This document shows positions 44,044 to 57,442 of a stretch of 64,000 bases of DNA, in pieces. Under the pieces are notes generated by a model, which was not told the origin of the DNA, did no database searches, and worked only from the letters and a program-made list of their open reading frames with translations. The translations under genes and the position numbers were made by a program. The stretch's first letter is position 1; each line of letters begins with the position of its first letter. This DNA is from Chalara sp. BL73 (lineage: Eukaryota > Ascomycota > Leotiomycetes > Helotiales). The stretch is from contig CAKJVC010000088.1 in assembly GCA_918026815.1 (NCBI GenBank), forward strand, positions 124,001 through 188,000. The letters run 5' to 3'.

Positions 44044-47000
44044 ATGTCATCCTCTCCAACTGAAAGCTCAGGGGATGTTAAGGAGTTTTTGAAAGAAATC
44101 CAAGGACTTTCGCGTTCCCAGGTTGAGGAAGATGAATTGAGGAACAAAATGCTGGAAGAAGAAATTTTACAGGGAAGAAAGGAAAGGCAGGCTCGTCGAG
44201 CGGGTACGTTCATGCGATTAGCATTTTGCTTTCAAAGCGGGGATTGTTTGGAAGCCCAGCTTCACTCGTTTCAATGTTGACTTCTGTTCCGCAGAGCGCG
44301 CCAGGTCTATATCTCCCACGAAATCGTCACCTGGGAATACTCCAAATACATCGAGGGTATCTACCACACAGTTTAGCAATCTATCCGAAGCCACCACTCC
44401 AACAATCCGCCCACAGGCCCAGCGGCCACCACGCGACGAGGCTATTGAGGACGCGACGGGATCCTCCACCTTACCAAAGGAAGCCCGAGGCCAAACCTCA
44501 GAGGACAATGAAGATCCCGGATTAGTTCTGAAGCCACAATCTCCGACAAAATCATCGCCCTCTACTGCAATGCCGTCCAGGTCTTCTCTCAGTTGGCAGA
44601 GACGCCCAACATCCCAAACTCCACGATCAAGACCGTTGTCAATGGTAGCCACCGAGAACGCTGCCCGGTCTCCTCGTGCTACGCCAGAACCTTCTCCAGT
44701 TCCTACAGAGGATGCAGTTTTATCGCGTGAACAAATTGCTCAATCACTGGCTTCGAAGGACCCCGCTTGGTTCCGACAAACTGCAGATAGAGGGGCAAAT
44801 TCACCAGCATACAGGCGTAATCAGGTGGAGGACGAGGATAGATTGGAACACGGGCTTAGTCTATCAAGAGTACAAATGCCGGGAATGTCGCAGAACACCT
44901 CCACATCAGTCACAATGCCAGAGGATACGGTCCCCTCTATCTCTCCAGCGAAACCTGATGCTGGGAGCTACAGAAGTGCGGGATTTGGATCGCCCCTTCC
45001 GCTTACAAGCGCACAAAGATTCGACCCTCCTAGCTCAGACTCTAGGTCTGAAGCTCGAGGATTAGCAATGTCCCCTGCCCAAGGTCGAATCTCGCCAGAA
45101 AGGCTAGATCGTCCCGCCTCGCCTACTAAAGGCATGGGAGGATTTGTTCAGAGCGCGATGATGAAGAGATCTGATAGTGTGAACAAGAGATGGAGTGTTC
45201 AGTCTCCTCCAGGCCTTAGTCGTGGTAACTCGGTTATTGGTAGTCGAAGCAGTCATGAATCAAATACCCCATTGAGTAATGTTGCCAATGCTACAGGATT
45301 GGCATCGAGGCCGAGCAGCTTAAGTAGAGACAACTCACCGCTACCATCCTCGCGACCGACCTCAAGTCATAGCACCACTCCAGTTACGCAAGAGGGCAGA
45401 CCTGGCACTACAAGCCCAGTGAAGAGTAGTGTGGCTGAATCAACGAACAGCGGTGATTTTGCTAAACCTGAGTTGCTAGCTTTGCGGTCGGCGCAGCATC
45501 AAGATCCAGTCTCCATCCAAAAAAGTAATCCTCAACACAGAAAGTCTGTAACAGAAGTAACGCCGCCTACAAGCCCATCCAAGAGTATGGATACCAAAAG
45601 ATGGAGTCCTACGAAGTCGAGCTGGCTGGAAAGCGCATTAAATAAACCTGACTCTCCCAAACCAAAAACTACAGCTCCTTCCCAACAGCCCGCTTGGATG
45701 TCTGAAATCAATAAAGCTAAGCAGAAAGCTAGTATTGATCTGGGCCGAAAGCCAAGCAATACTCCTAAACATGAAGTCAGTATTGGCGGGCTAATGAGAT
45801 CTCCTCCACCAGGAAGCCATGGGAAGACCATTAGTGTCAGTGGATTACCGGCTGGGTTTCACTCTGGTGTAACTGCCAAGTCGCGATCAGAGAGTGTCAC
45901 TTCGATAGACGAAAAGTCACTGTCTCCTCAGGATGAATCAACCCGAATTTTAAGCTCTGTATCAACTTTAACAACGAAGCCAACTATGCAAATTAAGCCG
46001 AAACCTGAAACCCCCCCAAAGAAGGACTTTAGAGGAAATCTAAAACCACGTGCCCTTCCCGATGTAGAAAAGAAAGACGAACCGGAATTTAAGAACGTAT
46101 TTAGTCAACTTCGCCACACGAAAACCCAGAACTATGTTGCTCCCGATGAATTGAAGAATAATATTACCAGAGGAAAGGCGGCACTAAATATCACTGGTGG
46201 CCCAAAGAAGACTGAACGCGTGGATGAATTCAAAGAGGCAATTTTGAAAAAGAAAGAAGAATTCAAAAAGGCACAATTCGAAGGCAAAGGTGTTGTTAAA
46301 TCTGACATTGCAGCGAGCTCAGAGCCTGTTGTCCCCGAAGCTCTCGCAAAGAGGAGAGCTTTAGGCAAGAAGGATATGAGTGTACTAGAGTCCAAAAGTT
46401 CCTCTTCAGATTCTAGTTCACTGAGGACAGATGATGCTCAGCCTACTGGGTCTATTCGTACACCAACCCCCACCCAACGAAAGGAACCTGGTAGCAGTAA
46501 GCTTGCAAATCGGTTCAATCCAGCTCTAGCTGGACTTCTCGCTCGTGGCCCACCTTCAATGGCTAGCGAGACTACCCGAGCGCCAAGCTCTACGTCCTCG
46601 CATCGTACAGCCAGTGTAAGCACTTCTACAACTGCTGAGAGCTCAGAACCAGGACCGCAGCTTACACATATGACTAAAAGTCGTGCTAGAGGACCTCGTC
46701 GAAAGGCTCCCTCCTCAGTTCCGAGCACATCTACAGCTCCTGAGGCTTTTAGTGGTGTTGACCTTTCCGTGCGGAGATCGAATGTCCCAAGCTCAACTGT
46801 GATCGAATTCACGACGCCTTCGGAAACATCATTGTTCAAGACAAAGTCATTAACTTCGTCTCCAGTCAAGGCTATTTCACCCGTCTCACGGCAAGATGAA
46901 GCAGAGAACATTCCGTCACAGCCATCATCTCCCAAGAAACTCGATCTAAAGAGACGCTCACAGTTTCTGCAGGAATCAATCAGTAAAAATAATATAGGAG

Positions 47001-49003
47001 AATATCAGTTGGGATCCGCTAAGCCCTTATCACCTACCAAGAAGGTTAATATGGCTGAGACAAAATTCAATGACTCGTCTTCTAGAGATGTCCCAGAGAG
47101 CAAACCCAAACCAGTAACTCCTATTAAATCTCCTTCCCTCGCAGCAAATGCGTTCCCTGCAAAACCTAAATCTTCTCAGCAGACGGACGACTTGCGATCG
47201 TATGATTCTTCTAGGCCAGATGTCTCGGATGTATCTGCAAATTTATCATATTCAGAACCAGAGTCTTTGAACAAGCCTGAATTGCTTGATTCCAAGGACG
47301 CAGAAACTGGCAGAATTCGCCCTTCCCCATTGTCTATCAGAAAAAGTGCCTTCAATACGCTTCCTAAGGATACAAAGTTGCCACTTACTGAGATTGAACA
47401 TAACCTTACCGAGATTGAGCGCAGTCAGCTTGTGTATTCTAACAACGGTTCACAAACTTCGGCGTCTGTCAAAAATGCTGCAGCGTCGTGGGATCGCCCG
47501 TCTATCCACCAAACCGCCCAAGGTGCACGAGCGCCTTCTCCTATCAAGTTGCCTACGCGGGATGATGAGAAAGCAGCAATGATCGGAGCCGGTCTACGAC
47601 CATCAAGCCCTATCAAAATTATAGGTCAAATCACCTCTGAATCAGGATCGTCACGGCCACTGCCAATACTTCCACTGAAGAGCCAATTATCTCCGCCTGT
47701 ACGCACACCCACAAAGACCATCAACTCGCCAGTGTCACCCATGTCAGAAGCATCAACGTCAGTCACAGATTTTTTCGATGCCCAGAGTTCACCCCTTGCT
47801 TTTGCAGTCGATACTAGTAAATTACTGGCTGCACGTCCAAATCAAGACACAACTATAACAACATTGCGGTCGAGCTTGTATCAGTTATCGGGTGATGGCA
47901 AAAAGCAGCCTATTCCGAGCCACCAAGAGCGACTTCTGTTTGAAGGGAATATGTACATCTGTGTTCACTCCTTTACCAATGCAGGCGGAAAGAAAATGAC
48001 AGAAGTATATTTCTGGATCGGTGACGAAGTATCAGCATCAACAGCGGATGATGTAACCATATTTGCCCAAAGAGAAGCTAGAGTAGCAGGTGGCAACCTA
48101 ATCAAGATGCAACAAGGGAAAGAACCCCCCGAGTTTTTCCAGGCTCTTGGAGGCATCATTATCATTAGAAGAGGGTCTTCTAGTAAATATGATTCCCTTG
48201 CGCCGCATATACTATGCGGACGTAAGCATTTCGGCCAGATAGCCTTCGATGAGGTGGATTTCTCTCCTGCCAGTCTTTGTTCGGGATTTCCCTATCTTAT
48301 TTCGACACAATCTGGCAAATCATACTTGTGGAAGGGTAGGGGTAGTGCTATCGATGAACTCAGCTGCGCTAGGCTCATCGGAATGGACTTCGGTGTGATG
48401 GGTGAAATCGAGGAAATTGAAGATGGTCAAGAGCCAGCTTCTTTCCTGGATTCTGTCTTTGGCAATGGCGCGAAGATCCCACAATCAGCTAATCATTGGA
48501 GAATGAAGCCTAATTATAACAAGTACTGCGGGCGACTATTCCTTGCAAATTCTACAGTTCAATCACAGGTTAGCCTTTTTCTATATATATGTGTGTGTAT
48601 ATGTATCCTCGTTCAAATACTAATTAGATCTTAGATTGTTGAAATAACTCCATTCTGCCAAGCCGATGTGTCTCCGAGAAATGTCTATATCCTAGATGCA
48701 TTCTTCGAGATATACATCATTGTGGGATCGAAAGCCCAATCCCAGTACCCAGCTTTCCACAATGCGCTTACATTTGCGCAGGAGTTCAGCATCCTTGCGG
48801 CTGGTAGTGAAGACCGTCCCTATGTTCCTGTAACAACTGTCGTCTTGGAAGGTATACCAAAGGACATGAAGAGTGTGTTCCGAAAGTGGACGGAAGGGCT
48901 AACGCCAACTATAATGCGACCAATGAGTCCTGGGCTGAAAAGAGGACGCAGCCTGAGAGTTATACCCCTCAATACTGCTTTAGAAGCTACACGAAAAGCT
49001 TAG
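44044..49003 (+). CDS. DUF4045 and gelsolin-repeat protein (actin-binding-like)
   Basis: Predicted 1600-residue protein. Exons are 44044-44203, 44295-48568 and 48635-49003. A short N-terminal coiled segment (VKEFLKEIQGLSRSQVEEDE) is followed by about 1150 low-complexity residues rich in Ser and Pro with many SPTK/SPSK-like phosphosites, the DUF4045 type. These contain conserved islands such as DPAWFRQTADRGANSPAYRR and FKNVFSQLRHTKTQNYVAPD. The C-terminal 350 residues hold gelsolin/villin-like repeats: MYICVHSFTNAGGKKMTEVY, FWIGDEVS and SYLWKGRGS. Exon 3 completes the last repeat (VYILDAFFEIYIIVGS). Fungal relatives are linked to actin or septum organisation by family inference only. Confidence 0.9.
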
Positions 49004-49765
49004 GAGGATTGGTCGGGCATGGCGTTTTTGGAAAGGGGACAACTAAGTAACTTCTTAATTGCTGCATTTGGAACTTGTTCATATCAATTCTTTGTAAATA
49101 ATAGGATCGGTGTACAGCGTCAGAGTCTTCGTGACTTATGATGACTGGTTGGTCGGAGATGAGCAAACAATGGGTATACGAAATGATTGCTGAATGGTGT
49201 GTAATAATTTTTGATAGGCGTCTTGCCTTTAAAACCCAGCTGGGTCAGAGGATAGAGTGCTCTGAAGGCTAAATGATACAGTATCCTGCGACCCGCTGGC
49301 CGCAGATAGGGCCACTCTCAAAGGCATGATTAGCATTATATTCGAAATATATTTGTGCGTAGGTTCGTGGTCATAAGATGCCATATATTGATGTGGGGTG
49401 TACAGCCATTTAACTTTCGCGTATTGACTAACAATATCTTTCTCTAATCTCAATTTTTTCATCCTGCAATACTATAATACACAATAGATACTATCATGTA
49501 CGCAGTTAAGGATTAACTTGTTTTGGAGGCCTCTTGAGTGTCTCACCGGGTCGTGCTAGGATGCTTCTCGCATATCGATGGCTTGACCGCAGCATAACTG
49601 TGCCGCAACCCATGCTTCAAAGATGCAAATGAGCCTCCTTAACACGCGTGCGTGTTTAACAAAACTTTTATATATCAGTACAATGCCTGCTCAAGGCATA
49701 ATTAGCTCATTGCCCTGGCGATCGGTCTCTTCATTCTTTTTTAGCAATCATACATTGTTCATAAT
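49004..49765. other. Intergenic region, nothing recognised
   Basis: 3' UTR of the gelsolin-like gene and promoter of the Zn2Cys6 gene. No convincing frame or RNA gene. Confidence 0.4.
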
Positions 49766-51502
49766 ATGGATACGGCTCTGAAGCCTTACAGAAAAAGACA
49801 ATGCACGCTGAAAGTGCGTAGTGGCTGCTTGACCTGCAAGTAAGTCTAATACACTACCCTTCACTCTAACAATACAATATCTCTAATATGGGCGCTGACA
49901 AATAGGCAGAATAAGACGCGTCAAATGTGATGAAGGAAAACCTACATGCAATCGCTGCACCTCTACCGGTCGCAAATGCGATGGCTATGCTCCCAAACCA
50001 TCAGCGATGGAGCTTAACGATGGCACACCCACGATGATACTGCAGAACATGTCTCTGCGACTGTCAGGAACTACAGCTGAGAAGAGAGGCTTCAATTATT
50101 TCTTAGTGAATACGGCATCGGAACTCTCAGGCTATTTTACCACAGACTTTTGGGGGCGCCTCGTACTGCAAGTATCAGCTGCCGAACCAAGTCTGCAGCA
50201 TGCTGTCATAGCAATTGGTTCCTTGCATGAAGGTTTCACAAAAGATAATGCAATACAAGCAGCACACAACTCGGGGTTTGCGGGGAAACAATATGCGAAG
50301 GCTATTGGTTACTTGAGGAAATCATTGGCTTGCGGCAAGAATACTCCATTAACGACATTGATGTCCTGCGTACTTTTTGTCTGTTTTGATTCAATACGAG
50401 GAGACTTTTCTGCGGCTATGATTCATATCAAAAGTGGCCTTAGGATAATGGGAGAGCTAAGATCCAGCCCTAAACTTAATTCAGAAGACAGACACATCAT
50501 AGAACACACTATAGCTCCTCTGTTCATGAATACCGCCCTCCAAGCTATTTTATATGTCGACACACGAGATACACCGGACCGGCGGGCATTCTCTTTTGAG
50601 ATGTCGCGGGCAAATGAAAGTGATGTGCAGATACCTATAGCATTCAAGACGCTAGATGAGGCTCGCTACAGCATGAATCAGGCTACGGAGGGACTTTTTC
50701 GCACTTTCTTCATGTATGACGGTGCGTATCTTCCCTTAGTCTGTGGCTATGTGCTCAGGAAGATGTGCATTTCCGTCTGTCTTGGTTTTGTAATGGAACT
50801 GGAACTACTCTCAGGTGCTCGTTCTAAATAAAAGAAAAACTTGCTGATTAAGTCGTTCTTCTAGGTGAGCTTCCGCTTTGCTATCAACCTGCTGAAGCCC
50901 TGGCGCTACACCTACGGTATGCTGAAAGGCTCCGGCAATGGAAGAAGTCGTTCGAAAAGTTTATGGTCACAAATTCCAAGTATCTATCAAGCAAAGAGCT
51001 GCGAGGAGCAGCGCTCCTGAAGATACAGCATACTTGTGTGACGATCATGGCTGATTCGACCCCACTGGATATGGAAGACCCCAGGCCACTCAAGCAGGTG
51101 TCTAATAGCCCGAATTCATTCTTGCGACTCGAGAATGACTTCCGCATGATAGTGGAATTGTCAAGATCACTTATATCAGCCGCAGAGCTCGATGCAAAGC
51201 AAGGCAGGTCAAGCCTTAGATTCTCCGCTGAAATGGGTGTTGTTGCACCTTTATTTTACGTAGCTCAGCATTGTACCAATCGAGAAGTGGGACAAGCTGC
51301 CATTAAACTTTTGGAACAGTGTCCAAGACGAGAAGGCATGTGGGATAGTGAAATGGCGATCAAGATAGTGAAGCAGTTGTGGGATATCGAGGATTGCTAT
51401 GCACCATTGCAATCAAACCCCCTAGATGCGAAGTCTACGCATAAGCTTGTGGACTTGGAAGTTCACGATGGCACAAACTGGGAATGGAAATGGAAGGAGT
51501 AA
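49766..51502 (+). CDS. Zn2Cys6 fungal transcription factor
   Basis: Predicted 507-residue nuclear regulator. Exons are 49766-49839, 49910-50721 and 50865-51502. Splicing creates the binuclear zinc cluster C-x2-C-x6-C-x6-C-x2-C-x6-C at residues 21-48 (CLTCKIRRVKCDEGKPTC, then NRCTSTGRKC). The body is helical, with LQHAVIAIGSLHEGF and LMSCVLFVCFDSIRGDF, typical of the fungal-specific regulatory domain of PF11951-type proteins. It ends in a Trp/Lys-rich tail. Long frames inside exon 2 continue past the true donor at 50722, where the join YDG-ELPLCYQP restores the family frame. Target genes are unknown; no biosynthetic cluster lies beside it. Confidence 0.88.
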
Positions 51503-52717
51503 GTTATTTCAACGCTCAATTCTGGATCATGGTCTTTGCCAGCACAATGCAGGAGATCGGATTTGAAGACTTCACGTCCAATTAACATACTAACATGGAT
51601 CCTCTTAGTCCTAAAAATAATTCAGCACCATCACCAGTTTCGGACTGGGAGTGCGTTGTCTCCAAGACAGAAAACGAGTCTCTCCCAGCCTCATACGCGC
51701 CAGACTTAGTGCTTCAGCCTCGGTGGGAAGAATTAACAAATTCTTCATTTTCGAGAATGCACGATTAGCAAATTCACACTTTGACTCAATGACACCTAAA
51801 TTAGAAAGTGAGCTTAATCTTCCAGAAAACAGTCACATAGTTCCTTGAGCTATGCAGATAGAAGTAACGCATATTGATAGCCGCACAAACTGGAAAAATA
51901 TCGGTCATAAACTATTCTATAGGTGTATAGGTACACACCCCAGGCAATGGAGATTCCAGAGTCGTGGGTAGCAGACCTGCGCTGAAAGATGATACCACTG
52001 GTTGAAACGGATAGGACGACCTCTTCGTCTATATATGTCCAGACCTTGGACAAATTGATCAAGGGGCCAGCTAGAAATACATAAGAGTATACGAAGCGGC
52101 ACATGAGTATGGAACTCACTTGTCACATGTAGAGCCGAATTGTCTATGTAACCGTTATGTGCTTCATACACTTTGACACATAGTCTTAGCACGTACATAT
52201 ACTAGCTTATCATTGCATATTCCATTGTGATTTTATTCTGTCAATTTTATTATGTTCATTTCTGGAATGGTCCTTAACTTACCCTATCACTTTTTCATTC
52301 GTTATACTCATTGAAGAATAAAAATGTATAGGACGTCTCATTGACGAGAACCATGGAATTGTGCTACTAGGATATGCACTTCTAAACTTCGCCTTCTTTA
52401 TTGGAATTCCGATTACTTGATCTATTTTTCGATCGATTTAGCTAGATAGATTTTTTGATTTTTTTTAAAAATCATCTTGTCCACTGCCTTCACAGCCTCC
52501 GTTGCTAGAACAATTAAAACAGATCTCCACTCACCAAATGCAAGCATTCTAATCATCAATTCACCGATTCTCCGAGCTAAATTTCCATGTATCATCCATT
52601 TCCGCTAAAACGCATCCTGTATATACAAATTCCTATCCCACCACGACCAACCATATATACAGCCAAATATAGAGGTAAACATTACATCCTTCTGTGTCCT
52701 TTCTCAAGCCTTTCACA
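51503..52717. other. Intergenic region, nothing recognised
   Basis: AT-rich spacer between convergent genes, with palindromic AT stretches near 52420-52470 (for example TCGATCGA). No gene supported. Confidence 0.4.
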
Positions 52718-54309
52718 TCACGCGAGTTCATGATGATAATTCTCATTCAGCGGATTCCCTGACATATCCATTGCTGCACTTTGCCGTACCGGCCGTCGCG
52801 GGATATTTCCTGTCCCATTTAATTCCTGCGTCCCTGGATTGGGGACATTAGGTTGGTATGCTGCGTACTGCTGCTGTACAGGATTCGCTCCAAGCTCACT
52901 CGGAGGCGGAGGAGCGGGAGTAGATGGGGCAAAGGTGCCGGGATGGCTCTGAGAGGGGCTGGATGTGGGATTGTAGCCGGGCGTGTTTGTTCCGGCAGGA
53001 CTATAGAGACTCGTTGGACTCACAGGGGTGAGGCTGTTCCTCCCCGTGTTCGCGAGCTCCGTGTAGTTGCTATGTGGAGAATTTGGTTGCAGCGAGCTGT
53101 GTGCAACTGGCTGTGCGTATACCGGTGGTGGGCTCTGCGGATTAGGGCTGCCAGGACCACTAAACTCTACACCATGCGGTCGATACTCCTGGGCTACGCT
53201 ATTAAACCCTGCCTTGTCTCCGCCAGCATAATATCCAGCACCAGGTGGAGGAGCAAATGCCGCTGCTGGAGGTTTAGGCTGAGCCCCTAATTCCGAGTAC
53301 CGTTGCTGATTGGCAAAAGCAGAATCAGATTGCTGCTGTAGCATTTGAGGTTGCGCTTGCATCACAGCATTCTCTTTCTTCTTCTTACGGATGCAGAACC
53401 ATGCTAGCAGCACAGCGGCCACAATAAGCACTACACCACCAACGGCCCCTCCTATAATGGCTCCTAAGGGAACTTTCTTCTTCTTGATATTTGGCGGGAC
53501 CGGTGTGGAGCTACCCTGCGAAAACTGGGTGGTTGTTGGTTCTTCTGTGGCTATCGGCGGGAAAGTAGTGTATGGATCACGAGTTACGGTTATGGTCTCT
53601 GCGTCGACAGTTGTGCCTCCATTTCCTAATAAGCCATTACTTGTTGATACTAGTCTTGCGGTGGAGAAGTAGCTTGTTGTGGAGCAGCCGAAGTTCCAGA
53701 ATGTTAGACCAATGTCGTATACGAATGCATAGTATCCGCATGCTGGAGCGGATGAAGGGCTATATAAATATTAATCACAGAAGATTGAGACTAGTTTTCG
53801 GATATTTTCTACCAGAATGTTTGGCTTGCTGGTGCACCGCCTATCTGTGTCTGTGGCCACGGCCAACACTGTGTCACCCATTCATACCTAATACTTGTTT
53901 GACCGCAACCTTCGTAGAGGAATCCATCTGGCGCGCTGGTGAACAAGCATGTTTGTGAGAACTCGCAGAAAGGAGTTCCGCCTATCGTCAACTCATCAGA
54001 ACATATTATACCTAACCACAAGAGACGATCTAATAGTCTACATCCCGAAAGTTCGGGCTGTCTAGCATCGGTTCATGTATAATGAAAGTACTGACCGAGT
54101 CCATCCAGCGTCCATTCTGAGCAAGTATTTGTGAGCGCTCTCTTATCTAGTTTTTTCTTCACCAGCTCAATTTTAGGTGCTTCTGTGGGCCGAATCTCAA
54201 AGAACGGTGTTCCTACACCGATTGTCTGTGACGGCATCTCGCCAATTGAGTATCCATAAACAGCAGAAACCATGGCAGCTAACGCCGCATAACGTATTGT
54301 AGAAGCCAT
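52718..54309 (-). CDS. Single-pass cell-surface protein with Cys ectodomain and Pro/Gln-rich cytosolic tail
   Basis: Predicted 459-residue type I membrane protein. Exons are 54309-54096, 54011-53888 and 53759-52718. The signal peptide MASTIRYAALAAMVSAVYG is followed by an ectodomain with CSEWTLDGLG, FCEFSQTCLF, YEGCGQTS and FWNFGCSTTSYF, then a Thr/Pro stalk. The transmembrane helix is LGAIIGGAVGGVVLIVAAVL with LAWFC, bounded by KKKK on both sides. The tail (about 240 residues) is rich in Gln, Pro, Tyr and Asn with PPPVYA and PPPSE motifs. The layout resembles Wsc/Mid2-type surface sensors, but the ectodomain is not a standard WSC module. A sensor or adhesion role is inferred. An in-frame ATG at 54414 would extend the start by 35 residues. 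Confidence 0.85.
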
Positions 54310-55316
54310 ATTCAACTCCCAATGTCCAGAAAAGCGAAAGAAATCGGAAGTCAAGATCAGCCAAAGGGAAAGTGTATATATGGCTGCAAAGAACCCCGAT
54401 ACCGACCTAGGCATGCAAGCCGCGTGGGGTTCTTGTCACTCGTTCACTGGACCGACGATGGTGTGTTCTCCATCCCGAGAACGCCTTATTGAGCTCAAAA
54501 GGGCTTTAGTGCACCCATTGCGGCTCTCCCGTCACATTTGCACGCTTTTGATTTGAGAGATGCGAGTGATCGGACCTGGGATACCTTGCCAGGATGGCAT
54601 AGTGGTCATTCTGATAGAGCTTGGCTTCTCAAGAGGGAGCCTTGGGCTTTCTTCTTTCTTAGGTAGACCCGCATAATCTCGTCTCTTCTACCCGTTCGCG
54701 TGTGTACCAGAAAATAGGGTTGATTCTCTGGACGCTTGGCACAGAGCTGAAAGATGGTGAAGGTTGGCGACCAATGGGACGGGATTCAGCTGAGGAATTG
54801 AATGTTAGGGACCCAGGAGAATAAATTCGGGTTCCGGGGTTTCGTTCACAAGCAACAAGCCCACAGAGCGACAGTACATGTATTAATAGAGTTGCAGGGA
54901 AGGATAAATCTGCTGATTGTCAAGACGGTCACGGCGCAGAATCCGAACCCCCGTCTCCGTCCGTGCAATGATCTCATATAGATCAGAAATCATCTCTTTA
55001 CAAGCTGGAAATGTAGAAGTTGAGTCGATATAAAGCACTGACCGTATTTGTGCTCGCCCACTCTCTCAGACCTGTGCGACGCGAGTCAGTGCCAAGACAA
55101 TGGGAAGTTCCAACATCTTTGCTTTTTCTACTGTCACCTTTGATGTCCAATTCAGGCTTGATACTTCAACAAATAGGGAATTCCCTTGAAGATACGGTCT
55201 TTACGGTTCAAAGAGCCTACAAATATCAATATATTACAACGTAGAATGTTTATATCCTAAGATCTGATAACCTGCATGAAAATACGCGTTTCCTAACCAC
55301 TACATACAAAGGTTCT
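54310..55316. other. Intergenic region, nothing recognised
   Basis: Promoter of the surface-protein gene plus spacer. No coding signal beyond short frames. Confidence 0.4.
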
Positions 55317-56160
55317 TTAATATGTAAGGCTAAAATGTATATTCTCTTCAGTAGCAAGTCCTTCTTGATCGGCTTTCTTGTTTACACCCTTGAAATGCAG
55401 TGTCATAACATTCACGAGAATGGCAAGCAGTAATAGCGCCGCCGCAGTGCACCCGGACTCCTGTTCGATATGATGATGCCTCCTTCGGCGTGAAAGTGCA
55501 TGTGGCATAGATACCTCCAATGGCTGCAAATTCAAATTGAACACCGCTTCTAACTGCTCTTCGACTGTCAATACGCACGTTGTTGCTTTGGGAAGCGATA
55601 ATGGCTAGGAGATTGCCGTTACATCCTGATACTTCAAGGAAGACTCCAAAATACCAGACGCCCTCGTTCTGGTTAATTATTAGTTGTGCATAGTATGGGA
55701 AAGCCGTTAACTTGATATAAGCAGTCAGAAGAATTGCGCATAAGGACGCAACAGCGGTAGAATAACTCCTCGTCTTCAAAATCATCTAGATGAAGTATGC
55801 AAACGCATAAATAGGAGCAGAGCAGCCAGGAACATGAAGCCATATGCCCGCAGCCGCCACTAAATGACATGGCGTAGCAGCTTCTCCCGCGTGGCTTTAC
55901 CTAGTAGCGAGTCTCCCCATCGCACCCACGTAGCTGAGAATTGCTTCAGTTCCGCTTGGTTAAACTAAACTCCTTTTCTAGATGCAAGAACGCTATCGGG
56001 AAAGTTGAGTACGATGAAGTATCCGATGGTGGCTACACCGATTATGAAGGCACCTTCGATCTTGAGGAATATAAAGGTGAGAATGGATGACGGTTGGAGG
56101 GAGAACATACACGAAGATTCATCTCCGGCTAGCAGTACCATAAGTGCTGTCAAGCTTCAT
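55317..56160 (-). pseudogene. Dead MFS transporter, anion:cation symporter (Tna1/Dal5-like) family
   Basis: Minus-strand blocks in different frames line up in the order of a fungal ACS-family permease: IEGAFIIGVATIGYFIVLNF (about 56070-56000), SNNVRIDSRRAVRSGVQFEF then AAIGGIYATCTF (about 55590-55490), and the C-terminal TAAALLLLAILVNVMTLHF then KGVNKKADQEGLATE (about 55450-55340). The frame changes between about 55490 and 55450, stops interrupt other stretches, and most of the N-terminal half cannot be found. Live relatives take up nicotinate, allantoate or similar organic anions. This copy cannot make a full transporter. Confidence 0.75.
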
Positions 56161-57442
56161 GGTTGCGAGGCAAGGATACTATCAATTGCTAACACCAATA
56201 AGTTAATAATATATCAGAGTGTCATGATCGCGAAGCATTCGTTGATGTCCTTCCACAGATGTCGAGCTACTTGCCCTCGCTGAACTTCATATCTCTGATG
56301 ACAACAAGATTGGAGGTACATACAGTATGGTTACAGTATGGTAATAAACCTGCAAGACGCAAAAAAGGCAAATTTCAAATGTTCTGCACTATATCAAACC
56401 CTCAAGAATATGGAGCCATCCATCTTCAAAGGGAAATCACACTAGCCTCAAAGCCCAAATCAACATTCGGCCAACCATAATGAACAGGCACTCATTCGCC
56501 GAATCCATCCCCAACATCACCGTTCCCTCACCCACGGCCAGTGCAGAAAGCTATATTTGTCGGCCATTATGCCGCATGGTCAACGCAGATGGCATTTCAA
56601 ACAAAAAACAAGTGATGGAAATTCAGGGGGAGCGATAGAGCGGTGGTTGTCATTGTTAAAATAGAGGTCCTCGTGCATGCCAGAGACATGTGCATTGGAG
56701 AAATCATGCGATCCAAACCTGCGACAGAGTAGAGGATTCCGAGATGGGAATGAGCCGCTAGTCTACCTTACGACTGGCGGTGTTAGCGGTTGGCGGAAAG
56801 GGAGGTCAAGGGAAGAAAGCTCCTCTCTTTATTCCCAATGGCCTGCTCCTCAGTCACACTGTGTCTCTCCATGTTTGCCGAATTGTTGCCAATATACTCG
56901 TCAAAAGATTTTCATTTTAGTATTTAAGATCTTGTATTTAAACTTTACAGAGAAAAAAACCCACTACGATGCTTGATCAGACCGTTCATATCATTCTATA
57001 TTAAAGAAAAGTTCTGCATCATGCAGAACTCAAGATATTTCCCTTCCGATCCCACCTCTCTACCTTAGATCTCCACAACTCGCAGAACATTAGATCTAGA
57101 GAACCTACACACTCCATAAGTTATCATTTTTCACATGAGCTCATCCACTCTACTAGTCACATCAGTATCATAAGAGGTCCGATTGAAACAAATCAAACCG
57201 ATATTAGTGTGGAGGAATCCTCATGAAACAATTCACCACTAATTATAGGTAGAATTACAATATTCCCATCCCACACTTACTAAATTTGGCATATCAACGC
57301 TTTGTCAAGTACATTTCAAATATTGACGGATTTAATTACAGATATATAAAGTGCCTGTCTTTAACATTATAAGAACTTAGCTAAAAGTAGAGAGTACGAA
57401 AATAAAGTAATAGAAAAGTGTAGAACGTATACTCGAAACTCT
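56161..57442. other. Intergenic region, nothing recognised
   Basis: Spacer upstream of the dead transporter and downstream of the kinase-HET gene. Mildly AT-rich, no gene supported. Confidence 0.4.
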
